Positions 37,329-46,428 are shown, counted from the first letter of the stretch. The stretch is 64,000 bases of DNA from Streptomyces ochraceiscleroticus (GCF_000720485.1 NZ_JOAX01000004.1:310001-374000), one strand, 5' to 3'. Notes: generated by a model not told the origin, from the sequence alone. A program made the numbers and translations.

Positions 37329-38875
37329 GCTCCACCTCCGCTCTCCGCCGCGTACCGCGCCTTGAGCTTGCCCTTGACCAGCTTGCCGGTCGGGGTGCGC
37401 GGCAGCTCGTCGACGAAGTCGACACTGCGCGGCGCCTTGTAGTGCGCGATGCGGGACCGTACGTAGTCGATCAGTCGGCGCTCCAGTTCCGGGCCGGGGC
37501 GGGCGTCCGGCGACGGCTGGACGACCGCCTTGACCGCCTCCCCCATCTCCTCGTCCGGCACGCCGATCACCGCGACGTCCGCGATGTCGGGATGCAGTGC
37601 GAGCGTGGCCTCCACCTCCTGCGGGTAGATGTTCACCCCACCCGAGATGATCATGAATGCCTTGCGGTCGGTGAGGAACAGATAGCCGTCCTCGTCGACA
37701 TGGCCGATGTCGCCCGTGGTGGCCCAGTTCGGATGGTCCGGGTGATGCGCGTCCCTGGTCTTCTCCGGGTCGCCCAGATACTCGAACTGCCGCTCCTCGC
37801 GCGCGAAGTAGATGGTTCCGGTCCGGCCGGCGGGCAGCACCCGGCCCTCGTCGTCGCAGACGCGCAGCTCTCCCAGCAGGGCCCGGCCCACCGAGCCCGG
37901 TTTGGCCAGCCACTCCTCGGACTTGATGAGCGTCATGCCGACGCCCTCGGTCGAGGCGTAGTACTCGTACAGGATCGGCCCCCACCAGTCGATCATCGCG
38001 CGCTTGACGTCCGGCGGGCACGGCGCGGCGGCGTGCACCGCCACCCGGTGGCCGGCCAGGTCGTACGCGGTGCGGGCCTTCTCCGGCAGCCGCAGCATCC
38101 GGAGGAACATGGTCGGCACCCACTGGCTGTGCGTCACGCCGTAGCGCTCGATCGCCCGGAGCGCGCCCTCGGCGTCGAAGCGCTCCATCATCACGACGGT
38201 GCCGCCGAGCGCGTGCACCGACGCGCCCCACCGGAGCGGGGCCGCGTGGTACACCGGCGCCGGGGACAGATAGACCGTGTCCCGGTCGAACCCGTACACC
38301 GCCTGCAGGATCTCGACGAGTGTGTCGCCGGGCTCCCCCACCTGGCGGTCCGGGAGCTCGGGGCGGATGCCCTTGGGCCGGCCGGTGGTTCCCGAGGAGT
38401 AGAGCAGATCGGCGCCCCTGGGCTGGTCGGCGGGCGGCCGGGGCGACGCGGCGGCCAGCGCGGTCTCGTAGTTTTCGTACCCCTCGACCGGGCCGCCGTA
38501 GGCCAGCCGGACGCGGACCGCGGGCGTCGCGTCCCGCAGCTCCTCCGCGAGGCCGGCCAGCGCGTGCGACACCACCAGTGCGGTGGCTCCGGAGTCCCCC
38601 ACGATGTAGGCGACTTCGGGCGCGCTGAGGTGGTTGTTGACGAGGGTGATGTAGAGACCGGAGCGGACCGCCGCCCAGTACACCTCGTACGCGTGGATCG
38701 AGTTGTCGGTGAGCAGGGCGACCACATCGCCCCGGCGCAGGCCCGCCGTGCGCAGCACGTGGGCCAGGCGGATGGAGCGTTCGTCCAGCTCCGCATAGGT
38801 CAGCCGGTCACCGGACGCGGCCATGATGACGGCGGCGCGGTGCGGGTCTCTTGTGGCGTGGGCACCTGGATACAT
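37325..38875 (-). CDS. AMP-dependent acyl-CoA ligase 3
   Basis: 516 aa. LLYSSGTTGRPKGI (P-loop), YEYYASTEGVGMTLI, WATTGDIGHVDEDGYLFLTDRK and catalytic Lys in TPTGKLVKGKL. The N-terminus lacks a signal and starts near the family start. Coupled by GTGA to the APH-fold kinase and separated by 19 bp from the MFS transporter upstream. A partial match to the regulon palindrome (CCCGATCGTT, 38886-38895) sits in this gap. Of the three ligases in the island this one is tied to the kinase, so hydroxy-acid activation is a reasonable guess. Confidence 0.93.
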   Translation of the reverse strand: MYPGAHATRDPHRAAVIMAASGDRLTYAELDERSIRLAHVLRTAGLRRGDVVALLTDNSIHAYEVYWAAVRSGLYITLVNNHLSAPEVAYIVGDSGATALVVSHALAGLAEELRDATPAVRVRLAYGGPVEGYENYETALAAASPRPPADQPRGADLLYSSGTTGRPKGIRPELPDRQVGEPGDTLVEILQAVYGFDRDTVYLSPAPVYHAAPLRWGASVHALGGTVVMMERFDAEGALRAIERYGVTHSQWVPTMFLRMLRLPEKARTAYDLAGHRVAVHAAAPCPPDVKRAMIDWWGPILYEYYASTEGVGMTLIKSEEWLAKPGSVGRALLGELRVCDDEGRVLPAGRTGTIYFAREERQFEYLGDPEKTRDAHHPDHPNWATTGDIGHVDEDGYLFLTDRKAFMIISGGVNIYPQEVEATLALHPDIADVAVIGVPDEEMGEAVKAVVQPSPDARPGPELERRLIDYVRSRIAHYKAPRSVDFVDELPRTPTGKLVKGKLKARYAAESGGGA

Positions 38876-38894
38876 GGGGTCCCTTCCCGATCGT

Positions 38895-40229
38895 TCAGCG
38901 GAGGCCCTTCGGGTCCGGGGTCCGGGCCGTTCCTCGCAGCCGGGCCGCGTCCCGTTCGGGGTTGACGCCGAGGAGCGCCGCGAATCCGCCGACGAGCACC
39001 ATGGCCCCGAAGATCTGGAAGGCCCGTCCGTAGCCGACGGCGGGGTTGGCGGCCTGGTCGACGATCCAGCCGGTGAGGTACGGGCCGTAGACGCCGCCGA
39101 GGGACATCAGCGCCATGAAGATGCCGAGGGTACTGGCGAGTTGGCGCGGCGGAACGATCTCCGCCAGGCCGGCGTTGAACAGCGGGAAGATGCTGGCGCC
39201 GAAGGCGTAGCCGATGGAGACGACGGCCACCGCCGCGGCCGGCGTGCCGATGCTCGGCAGCAGCGCCATCGTGGCGCCGCACACCAGTAAGGCCACCGAG
39301 GGGACGACGCCCCGCAGGACGCGCGAGGTGGCGCCGCGCCCGATCAGTCGGTCGCCGGTCCAGGAGAGCCCGAACATGACCACGATCGACGCGATGCTCG
39401 GAAAGCCGAACATGGTGCCGGCCTGCACGCGGCTGTAGCCCAGGCCCATTTCGAAGTACGAAGGCAGCCAGGTCAGCACCACGGTCACCAGGGCGTACAT
39501 CGACATCACCGCGAGCGCGGCTCCGAGGAACGTGGGCGACAGGAGCACCTTGGACCACGGGACGGCGGGCTCGTCGGCGGCTCCGTTCGTCCCGGCGGCC
39601 TTGTCCTCACCGTACGGGCCGGGCGTCCAGGTCGGGAGCCAGATCACCAGCCAGACCAGGCCCGCGGCCGCGAGGACCACGAAGGCGGTGCGCCAACCGT
39701 AGGCGGCGACCACGACGGCCAGCGCCGGGGCGACCGCGATCTTCGCGATCGAGGCGCACGCCGTGATGCACGCCGAGGGGAGGCCGCGCTTCTCGCGCGG
39801 GTGCCAGGAGTAGAGCGCCGTGTGGATGATCGGGCCCGACGGTCCTTCCAGGAAGCCGAGCAGCATCCGGCTCAGCAGCAGGACGGTGAAGGTCGCGGAG
39901 ACGACCAGCGGGAGCATGGCGAACGACCAGCCGACCGCGAGGAGCGCGAGCGACCACTTCAGGGCCGTCCAGCGGTTGAGCAGGCCCGCGATCAGGTTGC
40001 CGACGGTGAAGGTCAGGAAGAAGGAGCTGCCGATCAGACCGATCTGCGAGGAGTTGAGATGCAACTCCTCGGCGAGTGGCTGGGCCACCAGGCCGAACAC
40101 GGCCTTGTCGGCCCAGTTGACGATGTACAGCAGCATCAGCAGGCCGGTGAAACCCCAGGCTTTGGCCCGGGATTCACCGGCGGACGGGGCGGGGGCGGCG
40201 CGGGTACCGGGCACTTCGGTTGTCGGCAC
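38895..40229 (-). CDS. MFS transporter, ACS type
   Basis: About 444 aa with 12 predicted helices. WADKAVFGLVAQPLAEELHL after helix 1, RMLLGFLEGPSGPIIHTALYSW in helix 4 and the following loop, and GLAEIVPPRQLASTLGIFMALM match the ACS family of organic-anion symporters. GTG 40227-40229 is chosen because AAGGAG lies 6 nt upstream. First gene of a minus-strand operon with ligase 3 and the kinase, so it probably imports the acid that ligase 3 activates. It shares the ADKAV motif and general sequence with the transporter at 13.1-14.4 kb. Confidence 0.9.
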   Translation of the reverse strand: MPTTEVPGTRAAPAPSAGESRAKAWGFTGLLMLLYIVNWADKAVFGLVAQPLAEELHLNSSQIGLIGSSFFLTFTVGNLIAGLLNRWTALKWSLALLAVGWSFAMLPLVVSATFTVLLLSRMLLGFLEGPSGPIIHTALYSWHPREKRGLPSACITACASIAKIAVAPALAVVVAAYGWRTAFVVLAAAGLVWLVIWLPTWTPGPYGEDKAAGTNGAADEPAVPWSKVLLSPTFLGAALAVMSMYALVTVVLTWLPSYFEMGLGYSRVQAGTMFGFPSIASIVVMFGLSWTGDRLIGRGATSRVLRGVVPSVALLVCGATMALLPSIGTPAAAVAVVSIGYAFGASIFPLFNAGLAEIVPPRQLASTLGIFMALMSLGGVYGPYLTGWIVDQAANPAVGYGRAFQIFGAMVLVGGFAALLGVNPERDAARLRGTARTPDPKGLR

Positions 40230-40359
40230 GGGTGTCTCCTTCGGAGAAGGGCACGCGGTACGCCTCGTTCGGCGGGGTCCGCGGCATCGGCACAGCGGGT
40301 TTCGGCGCGGCAACCGTCCCAGGGACGTGGCGACGGTCCGGACGAGAGGAGACCAGACG

Positions 40360-40369
40360 AACGATCGCT
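40360..40369. promoter_or_regulatory. Operator-like AACGATCGCT (site 6)
   Basis: Upstream of the MFS-ligase-kinase operon by about 130 bp. GAACGATCG-CTAAG matches the GAACGATCGTTAAG flanks of sites 1 and 2 with one change. Confidence 0.55.
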
Positions 40370-40492
40370 AAGGTAATCGGCGACACGGGGCCTGTCCACG
40401 TCCCGGACACGATGCGTCGAGTCGGGCGAGTTGGTGGGGTTACCGGCTTCGATGCGCAACGGTCAACGATCGAGACCCCTCGACACCTAATT

Positions 40493-40502
40493 AACGACCG
40501 CT
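40493..40502. promoter_or_regulatory. Operator-like AACGACCGCT (site 7)
   Basis: Two mismatches to the consensus, 46 bp upstream of the ThDP-enzyme ATG, inside a locally A+T-rich stretch (CCTAATTAACG) that would suit a promoter. Confidence 0.4.
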
Positions 40503-40547
40503 TAGTATCCGAGGCCGAGCCGCCTGGACACGAGAGAAAGGCCGACC

Positions 40548-42101
40548 ATGAACGGCGCGCAGTCGCTGATCCGCACTCTCGTCCGTGCCGGTGTGGAGGT
40601 GTGCTTCGCCAACCCCGGTACCTCGGAAATGCACTTCGTCGCCGCGCTCGACGCCGTACGCGAGATGCGCGGAGTGCTCGGCCTGTTCGAAGGTGTGGTC
40701 ACCGGAGCCGCCGACGGCTACGCGCGGATCGCCGGCAAGCCGGCGGCCACCCTGCTGCATCTGGGCCCCGGCCTCGGCAACGGCCTGGCCAATCTCCACA
40801 ACGGCCGCCGCGCCCACACCCCGATCGTGAACGTGGTGGGTGATCACGCGACGTACCACAAGAAGTACGACGCGCCGCTGGAGTCGGACATCGAGCCGGT
40901 GGCCGGGTCGGTGAGCGGCTGGGTGCGGCAGTCCGACCGGGTCGCCGACGTCGGAGCCGACGCGGCGGCGACGGTGGCGGCGTCGATGGAACCGCCGGGG
41001 CAGGTCGCGACGCTCATCCTCCCCGCCGACGCCTCGTGGGGCGAGGGCGGCGAGGTGGCCGAACCACTTCCCGTACGTACTCCCGCGGCTCCCGACCCGC
41101 AGACGGTGTCGGTCATCGCCGACGTGCTGCGCAGCGGCGAACCCGTCGCGCTGCTGATCGGCGGCCGGGCGTGCCGGGCGGCCGGGCTCCGCGCGACGAG
41201 CAGGATCGCGAACGCCACGGGCGCGCGGGCGTTCGTGGAGACTTTTCCGGCGCGGCTGGAGCGGGGCGCAGGCCTGCCCGCCATCGAGCGGCTCGGTTAC
41301 TTCGCCGAGCAGGCCGCCAAGCAACTGGACGGCGTCAGGCATCTGATCGTTGCCGGGACCGGCTCCCCCGTGTCGTTCTTCGCCTACCCTGACCGGCCGA
41401 GCGACCTGGTACCCGAGGGAGCCCGCGTGCACACCCTCGCCGGCCGGGGCGAGGACGTGGTCGCCGCGCTGGAGGCACTCGCCGAAGAGGTGGCCGCCGA
41501 CACCGCACCGACGGTGGCGGAACCCGCCCCGCCGGCACTGCCGAGCGGCCCTCTCACCCGGAAGAACTGGGCCGCTGTCGTCGGCGCGCTGCTCCCGGAG
41601 GGCGCGATCATCGCCGATGAGGCGAACACCTCGGGAGCGTCCCTGCCGCAGGCCACGGCCGGCGCACCCCGGCACGACGTACTGACCCTGACCGGCGGTG
41701 CGATCGGCCAGGGCATGCCGGTCGCCACCGGAGCGGCCATCGCGGCACCGGACCGCCCGGTGCTCAGCCTGGAGGCCGACGGCAGCGCGATGTACACCAT
41801 CTCCGCGCTGTGGACGCAGGCACGTGAGAACCTCGACGTCACGACGGTGATCCTCAACAACAACGCCTACGCCGTACTGCGCCTGGAAATGCAACGGGTC
41901 GGGGCCGATCTGTCGGGGCCCGCCGCGAAAACACTCCTCGACCTCTCCTCCCCCGCGCTGGACTTCGTCCAGCTCGCCGAAGGCATGGGCGTCCCGGCCT
42001 CCCGGGCGACCACCTGCGAAGAGCTCGCCGACCAACTCCGCCGCGCCCTGGCGGAACCGGGACCGCATCTGATCGAGGCGATGGTCCCGGCTGCGCTGTA
42101 G
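40548..42101 (+). CDS. Thiamine-diphosphate-dependent enzyme, acetolactate synthase large-subunit-like
   Basis: 517 aa. Three-domain ThDP fold: N-terminal PYR domain with the proton-relay Glu48 in GLFEGVVTGAADGYAR, a central domain, and a C-terminal PP domain with LEADGSAMYTISALW and LNNNAYAVL, the metal/ThDP-binding GDGS-NN motif. Close family members include acetolactate synthase-like, benzoylformate decarboxylase-like and 2-hydroxyacyl-CoA lyase enzymes. No regulatory small subunit is nearby, so branched-chain amino-acid synthesis is unlikely. Within the acyl-CoA island, C-C cleavage of a 2-hydroxyacyl-CoA or decarboxylation of a 2-keto acid is possible. Confidence 0.88.
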   Translation: MNGAQSLIRTLVRAGVEVCFANPGTSEMHFVAALDAVREMRGVLGLFEGVVTGAADGYARIAGKPAATLLHLGPGLGNGLANLHNGRRAHTPIVNVVGDHATYHKKYDAPLESDIEPVAGSVSGWVRQSDRVADVGADAAATVAASMEPPGQVATLILPADASWGEGGEVAEPLPVRTPAAPDPQTVSVIADVLRSGEPVALLIGGRACRAAGLRATSRIANATGARAFVETFPARLERGAGLPAIERLGYFAEQAAKQLDGVRHLIVAGTGSPVSFFAYPDRPSDLVPEGARVHTLAGRGEDVVAALEALAEEVAADTAPTVAEPAPPALPSGPLTRKNWAAVVGALLPEGAIIADEANTSGASLPQATAGAPRHDVLTLTGGAIGQGMPVATGAAIAAPDRPVLSLEADGSAMYTISALWTQARENLDVTTVILNNNAYAVLRLEMQRVGADLSGPAAKTLLDLSSPALDFVQLAEGMGVPASRATTCEELADQLRRALAEPGPHLIEAMVPAAL

Positions 42102-42176
42102 CCCCGCCGACCCTGCACTCGGGCTACTTTGTTTCCGACCACGGTGCGGACGGACGGGCGGGAGGCTGGACACAGG

Positions 42177-42818
42177 GTGCGCTACTACCTCTACTTGTCC
42201 GACGCGAAGCTGGACATGCTCTTCGAGCAGATTCCGCAGAAGCTTCTCCCCCGGCTGGTGACGGAGGCCAAGGTCGATCTCAAGGTCGTCAGCTTTTCGG
42301 TACAGCGGGCGCAGAGCGAGATGTCGCGCTACGACCGGCTGGAGGTCGTCGAGGCGTTTCTGGAGCGTGAGTACGACGTCGGCTGGATGACGGAGCCGGC
42401 GTTCTGGTTCCGTGGCGAGTCGGGGCTGCGGGTCTCGGGAGCCGACGGCGCCGGGGGTCCGGTGCTCATGACGGGCACGGACAGCGAACCGGTGGTGGTA
42501 CTGATCGGGTCGGCGCATCACGTGATGGGCGGTGAGCAACCGTCGCCCGAGCTGGGCCGGGTGGGGCACTCGTGGCTGCCATCGCTCCACAGGCTGCTGC
42601 AGAACGCCCGGCCCGGCAACACCGGTTCGCTGGATGACCGGGGAACCCTGCGCGACTCCCTGGCCTTCGCCCAGCAGGCGACCGGGCCTGCCATGTGGTG
42701 CGAATTCCTGGCCCGGCAGCTCATGCGGGGCACGGTCACCCAGGAGGGGCGGACCAGAGAAGTAGTGATCGGCACGCCGCTGTATGTGGCGATGTGCGAC
42801 GAGATCCGGGGGCCCTGA
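42177..42818 (+). CDS. DUF7019/SAVMC3_10250-like family protein
   Basis: 213 aa from GTG 42177, supported by GGGAGGCTGG about 10 nt upstream. The N-terminus VRYYLYLSDAKLDMLFEQIP and KVDLKVVSFSVQRAQ match the small actinobacterial family I know as SAVMC3_10250; no biochemical role is known. Mixed alpha/beta protein without membrane segments; the middle part contains VVVLIGSAHHVMGG. The stop overlaps the start of the HEAT-repeat gene (TGATG), so the two are probably made together and may interact. Confidence 0.75.
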   Translation: MRYYLYLSDAKLDMLFEQIPQKLLPRLVTEAKVDLKVVSFSVQRAQSEMSRYDRLEVVEAFLEREYDVGWMTEPAFWFRGESGLRVSGADGAGGPVLMTGTDSEPVVVLIGSAHHVMGGEQPSPELGRVGHSWLPSLHRLLQNARPGNTGSLDDRGTLRDSLAFAQQATGPAMWCEFLARQLMRGTVTQEGRTREVVIGTPLYVAMCDEIRGP

Positions 42819-44800
42819 TGCGTGAGCCGCGGAAGACGGGGGTCGCCCGGCTGCGGCTGGCGGGCGATGCCGAGGGCCTGGCCCGGATCGCGGAGCACGG
42901 AGATGACCTCTCGGCGGCGCAGGCGACCGCGCTGCTCGCCGACATCGGCGGTCAGTACGCCAGGGACGTACTGCTGCGCTGTGTGGAGCGGCATGACGCG
43001 CGCCTGCGCGTCGAGGAGTACGACGACAAGCGGCTCGCGCCGCTGCTGGAGGCCGTGCGGGGGCTGGGGCGACTGGGGGAACAGCGTGCGGTTCCGCTGC
43101 TGTGCCGGCTGCTGGACGGCGGGACGAAGGAACTCCGGTATCTGTCCTACCGCCTCGAAGTCGCCGTGCTCCAGGCGCTGGTGGACCTCGGGGCTCCAGA
43201 AGGCACGAAGTTGCTTCTGGACCGGCTGGCCCGGGAACCGGAATCGACGCACGTCCGTTTGATGAGTGAGGTCAAGGACCCGGAGGCGGTCATGCCGCTG
43301 CTGGCCGTGCTCTGGAATGTGCTGCCCGGCTACGCCGTCGAGGCGGTACAGGCACTCGGGTCCTTCCGCGATGCCCGCACGGCGCCGGCTCTGCTCTATC
43401 TCGCCGACTCCACGACACCCTCGCCACGACTCCGCAGAGCGGCGCTCCGAGCTCTCACGGAGCTGCCCGGCGCGCCGTGGGCCACCTCGCGGCGGTATCG
43501 GGACGTTTCGCACAAGCTGCGGACCCTCCTGCACGACAGCGACGGGGAAACGGCCCTGCTGGCCGCCGCGTTGCTGACCCGGACCGAGGACGGCCGGCAG
43601 ACCCTGGCCGCCGTCCTCCGCTACCCGCACGGCGGTCACGGTAGGTCGGTGCGGCAGTCCTACCCGTCCGAGACCGCCTGCATCGCAGTCTGCAACGTCG
43701 TACGCGACAACCCCGGCGTCTTCCGCGAGGCCGGTCTCACCCGGGAGTTGACCCGGCTGCTCGCCGGGACCGCGCCGCGTACCGTGCGCCGGGCCGCGGC
43801 CGCGGCTCTGGGGGCGTTGGGCGGCAAGGCGGCGGTCAATTTCCTGGTGAGCGGGCTGGCGGACGAGCGGATCGCCGATGCCGTGGCCGAGGCGATCGCC
43901 CGCCTTCCGGAGCTACCCACACAACGGCTGCTGGCGCTGCTCGCCGAGGCCGGCGACAGCGATCCTGCCGAGCGCAGGGGTGCGGCCGTAACGCTGGGGA
44001 TCATGCGGTGCGCGGATGCCGCTCCGCAGCTCCTGGCCGCGCTGGATCCGGCGGGCCGGACATCGCTGCGGGCCGCGGCCGTGGATGCGTTGGGGACGCT
44101 GCGGCACGGGCCTGCGGCCGAGCCATTGGGGTCACTCGCCAGGGACGAGTCGGAGCCCCGCAGCCTCCAGGCCCGTGCCGTGCGGGCGTTGGGCCTGATC
44201 GCCGCGCCGGAATCACTGCCGGTCCTGCTGGCGGCCACCCACTCCCCCTCCGAGGCGGTGCGCATGCGGGCAGCGGAGGCGCTCGGCCACTTTCCCGTGG
44301 GCGAGGCGGTCACCCGGCTCGGCGCCATGGCCGGGGAAGAGAGTACGGACATTGCACGGGCCGCGATCGAGTCCCTGGGCCGGGTCGGTCACCCGGCCAT
44401 TGCCACACTGTCGGCGCTGGTGGGGCGCGCGGGCGAATGGCCGATGCCCATGCAGCGGGCGCTGGCCACCGCCCTCGCCGGATGCCCGGGCTCCGAAGCG
44501 ATCACTGCCCTCGGGCGCCTGGCCGACCAGCCCTTCGCCGAGGACATCCGATACATCGCGGCCAGGGCTCTGGGCGACCGGCGGGACCGGGAGTGCGTGG
44601 CGCCACTGATCCGGTACCTGGACACCATCCAGTACTACGGGAAAGGCATCGCGCTGCACGGACTGGCACAGATCCCAACGGAGGAGGCCGTCGAACGCGT
44701 CATCGCGCACTTCGAGGACCAACTCCCGAGCACGCACAGCGATTACCGCGAGGCGGCCCGTGCGGCGCTCACCGTCATCGCGGCGTCAGATGTCCAGTGA
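42818..44800 (+). CDS. HEAT-repeat domain protein
   Basis: 660 aa built almost entirely of about 30-residue alpha-helical HEAT/PBS-lyase-like repeats, for example TLRHGPAAEPLGSLARDE, AIESLGRVGHPAIATLSAL and AARALGDRRDRECVAPLIRY, denser in the C-terminal half. No catalytic domain, signal or membrane helix is seen. Such solenoids act as protein-binding scaffolds. It overlaps the DUF7019-like stop by one base, and its 3' end overlaps the convergent TetR gene by 15 bp. Confidence 0.85.
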   Translation: MREPRKTGVARLRLAGDAEGLARIAEHGDDLSAAQATALLADIGGQYARDVLLRCVERHDARLRVEEYDDKRLAPLLEAVRGLGRLGEQRAVPLLCRLLDGGTKELRYLSYRLEVAVLQALVDLGAPEGTKLLLDRLAREPESTHVRLMSEVKDPEAVMPLLAVLWNVLPGYAVEAVQALGSFRDARTAPALLYLADSTTPSPRLRRAALRALTELPGAPWATSRRYRDVSHKLRTLLHDSDGETALLAAALLTRTEDGRQTLAAVLRYPHGGHGRSVRQSYPSETACIAVCNVVRDNPGVFREAGLTRELTRLLAGTAPRTVRRAAAAALGALGGKAAVNFLVSGLADERIADAVAEAIARLPELPTQRLLALLAEAGDSDPAERRGAAVTLGIMRCADAAPQLLAALDPAGRTSLRAAAVDALGTLRHGPAAEPLGSLARDESEPRSLQARAVRALGLIAAPESLPVLLAATHSPSEAVRMRAAEALGHFPVGEAVTRLGAMAGEESTDIARAAIESLGRVGHPAIATLSALVGRAGEWPMPMQRALATALAGCPGSEAITALGRLADQPFAEDIRYIAARALGDRRDRECVAPLIRYLDTIQYYGKGIALHGLAQIPTEEAVERVIAHFEDQLPSTHSDYREAARAALTVIAASDVQ

Positions 44801-45445
44801 CTCCGTAGCCTGCAGCACCGCCCGGCGGAAGGCTTCGTCACCGGCCGCCTGGTCCGCTTCGGCCGACCGCCGGGCCCATTCCTCCGCGGCCACGCGCAGC
44901 GCGCCGTTGAGCATCACGGCCTTCAGCCGCGGCACCAGGCCGTCGGGATCGGCGCCGGTGCGGGCGGCGATGACCTCCGTGAAGACGCGCTCGGCGTCGT
45001 GGTGGACCCTGAGCCAGACGGCACGCAGCCCCGGCTCGTCGGGCAGCAGACGGATCAGCCGCAACAGCGCCGAGGAGACGTCCGCCCGCTCCGCGGCCGA
45101 GGGTACGCCCGCCTGAAGTCCCTCCCGCAGCGGGCGGCCGGCGGGCAGTTCGCGCAGCCGCCGGGCCGCGCTCTCCAGCCCCGCGGACAGCAAGGGGCGT
45201 ACGCACTCCTCCTTGGACGGGAAGTACCGCCACAGGGTGCGGGGCGAGATACCGGCCGCGCGGGCAATGTCCTCGCCCGACGTCGCCGCCACACCGTGCT
45301 CGGCGAACAGCCGTACCGCCTCATGGGCGATCGCCAGCCGCGTCTCGGCCTTGCGCCGCTCGGTCAGCGGCGGCCGGCCGGACGGGCGGGACCCGTCCGC
45401 CCGCTCCGCGTCCCGCGATCCAGGCTGCTCCACCGTGATGTCCAT
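44786..45445 (-). CDS. TetR-family regulator of the oxygenase cluster
   Basis: 219 aa. After a charged N-terminal arm comes the helix-turn-helix EDIARAAGISPRTLWRYFPSK, followed by the C-terminal ligand domain. The ISPRTLWRYFPSKEE form is common in TetR proteins controlling oxygenases and efflux pumps. ATG 45443-45445 is preferred to a TTG four codons upstream; neither has a strong ribosome site. It is divergent from the SDR-BVMO-propeller-P450-ferredoxin operon, and an imperfect palindrome at 45559-45573 lies over that operon's predicted promoter. Confidence 0.88.
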   Translation of the reverse strand: MDITVEQPGSRDAERADGSRPSGRPPLTERRKAETRLAIAHEAVRLFAEHGVAATSGEDIARAAGISPRTLWRYFPSKEECVRPLLSAGLESAARRLRELPAGRPLREGLQAGVPSAAERADVSSALLRLIRLLPDEPGLRAVWLRVHHDAERVFTEVIAARTGADPDGLVPRLKAVMLNGALRVAAEEWARRSAEADQAAGDEAFRRAVLQATESLDI

Positions 45446-45557
45446 TCCGCCGTCCAAAGCCGCTCATCAGTGGCTCCACCCTAACCAGCGCCCCGGACAC
45501 CGGACGGAGCCCGCAGGGCGACCCACTGCCGACCACTTTTCGCCCCTCAGTGCCATC

Positions 45558-45587
45558 ATGACAGTGAGTGCCAAAAACTGTTACGGT
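45558..45587 (+). promoter_or_regulatory. Predicted promoter with overlapping imperfect palindrome
   Basis: ATGACA (45558-45563), 18 nt, TACGGT (45582-45587) on the plus strand, about 77 nt upstream of the SDR start. TGACAGTGAGTGCCA (45559-45573) is an imperfect inverted repeat over the -35 box and could be the TetR operator. Confidence 0.45.
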
Positions 45588-45663
45588 CGAGAGACGCGGA
45601 ACGCGGTACGCATTCCGCGTCCATGGCGTACGCACGTGTCGTACGGAGAGAGGGGAGCGCCGC

Positions 45664-46428
45664 GTGAGCAGCACCGGCCTTCAAGGGCGCAGCGTCGTCG
45701 TCACCGGAGCGGGCTCGGGGATCGGCAGGGCCGCGGCTCTGGCCTTCGCCCGCGAGGGAGCGCGGGTGCTGGTGGCGGATCTGGACCGGGAGGGCGCCGA
45801 GGGTGTCGTCGCGGCGATCGCCGCCGAAGGGGGCACGGCTCGCGCGGTCGTCGGGGATCTCGGCGAACAGCAGGTGGTGGACCGGGTCGTGGAGACGGCG
45901 GTGGCGGAATTCGGCGGCCTGCACGTCCTGGTGAACAACGCCGGCATCATGGACCGGTTCTCGGCCGCCGCGGACACCGACGACGCCGAGTGGGAGCGCG
46001 TCCTGCGGGTCAACCTGACGGCGCCCTTCCTGCTGACCCGCGCCGCGCTGCCGCACATGCTGGCGGCCGGGCGCGGAGCGATCGTCTTCACCGCCTCCGA
46101 GGCCGCGCTGCGCGGCAGTGCTGCCGGTACCGCCTACACCGCTTCCAAGCACGGGGTCGTGGGCCTGGTGAAGTCCCTGGCGGTGATGTACCGGGCCAAG
46201 GGCATCCGTGCCAACGCCATAGCGCCCGGCGGCACGGCCACCTCCATCCGGGTCGACGCCCGGGCGGACACGCACGGTCCGGCGGTCCTCGGCGGCCACG
46301 CGGGGAACATGGGCCGGATCGCGGCCGCCGAGGAGCAGGCCGCCGCCATCGTCTTCCTGGCCTCGGACGCCGCCGTCAACGTCAACGGCGCGGTGCTGCC
46401 GGTCGACGACGGCTGGTCCGCCGTCTGA
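45664..46428 (+). CDS. Short-chain dehydrogenase/reductase
   Basis: 254 aa from GTG 45664 (AGAGGGGAG upstream). NAD(P)-binding TGAGSGIGRA, VADLDREGAEG (an Asp after beta-2 favours NAD), NNAGIMDRF, and catalytic YTASKHG. C-terminus VNVNGAVLPVDDGWSAV is the usual SDR end. Inferred to oxidise a secondary alcohol made by the P450 to the ketone used by the monooxygenase encoded 48 bp downstream. Confidence 0.92.
   Translation: MSSTGLQGRSVVVTGAGSGIGRAAALAFAREGARVLVADLDREGAEGVVAAIAAEGGTARAVVGDLGEQQVVDRVVETAVAEFGGLHVLVNNAGIMDRFSAAADTDDAEWERVLRVNLTAPFLLTRAALPHMLAAGRGAIVFTASEAALRGSAAGTAYTASKHGVVGLVKSLAVMYRAKGIRANAIAPGGTATSIRVDARADTHGPAVLGGHAGNMGRIAAAEEQAAAIVFLASDAAVNVNGAVLPVDDGWSAV

Larger units (their letters stand above)
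40230..40547. other. Divergent regulatory region with two operator-like sites
   Basis: 318 bp between the divergent MFS and ThDP-enzyme genes, without a gene. AACGATCGCT at 40360-40369 (in CGAACGATCGCTAAGG) is one mismatch from the regulon palindrome; AACGACCGCT at 40493-40502 (in TTAACGACCGCTTAGT) has two. A third partial match, AACGATCGAG, is at 40465-40474. Confidence 0.5.

Noticed and set aside
38886..38895. CCCGATCGTT as another full regulon operator before ligase 3
   Set aside because: Only 8 of 10 positions match, it overlaps the MFS stop codon, and the gap is 19 bp, so the genes are more simply cotranscribed.
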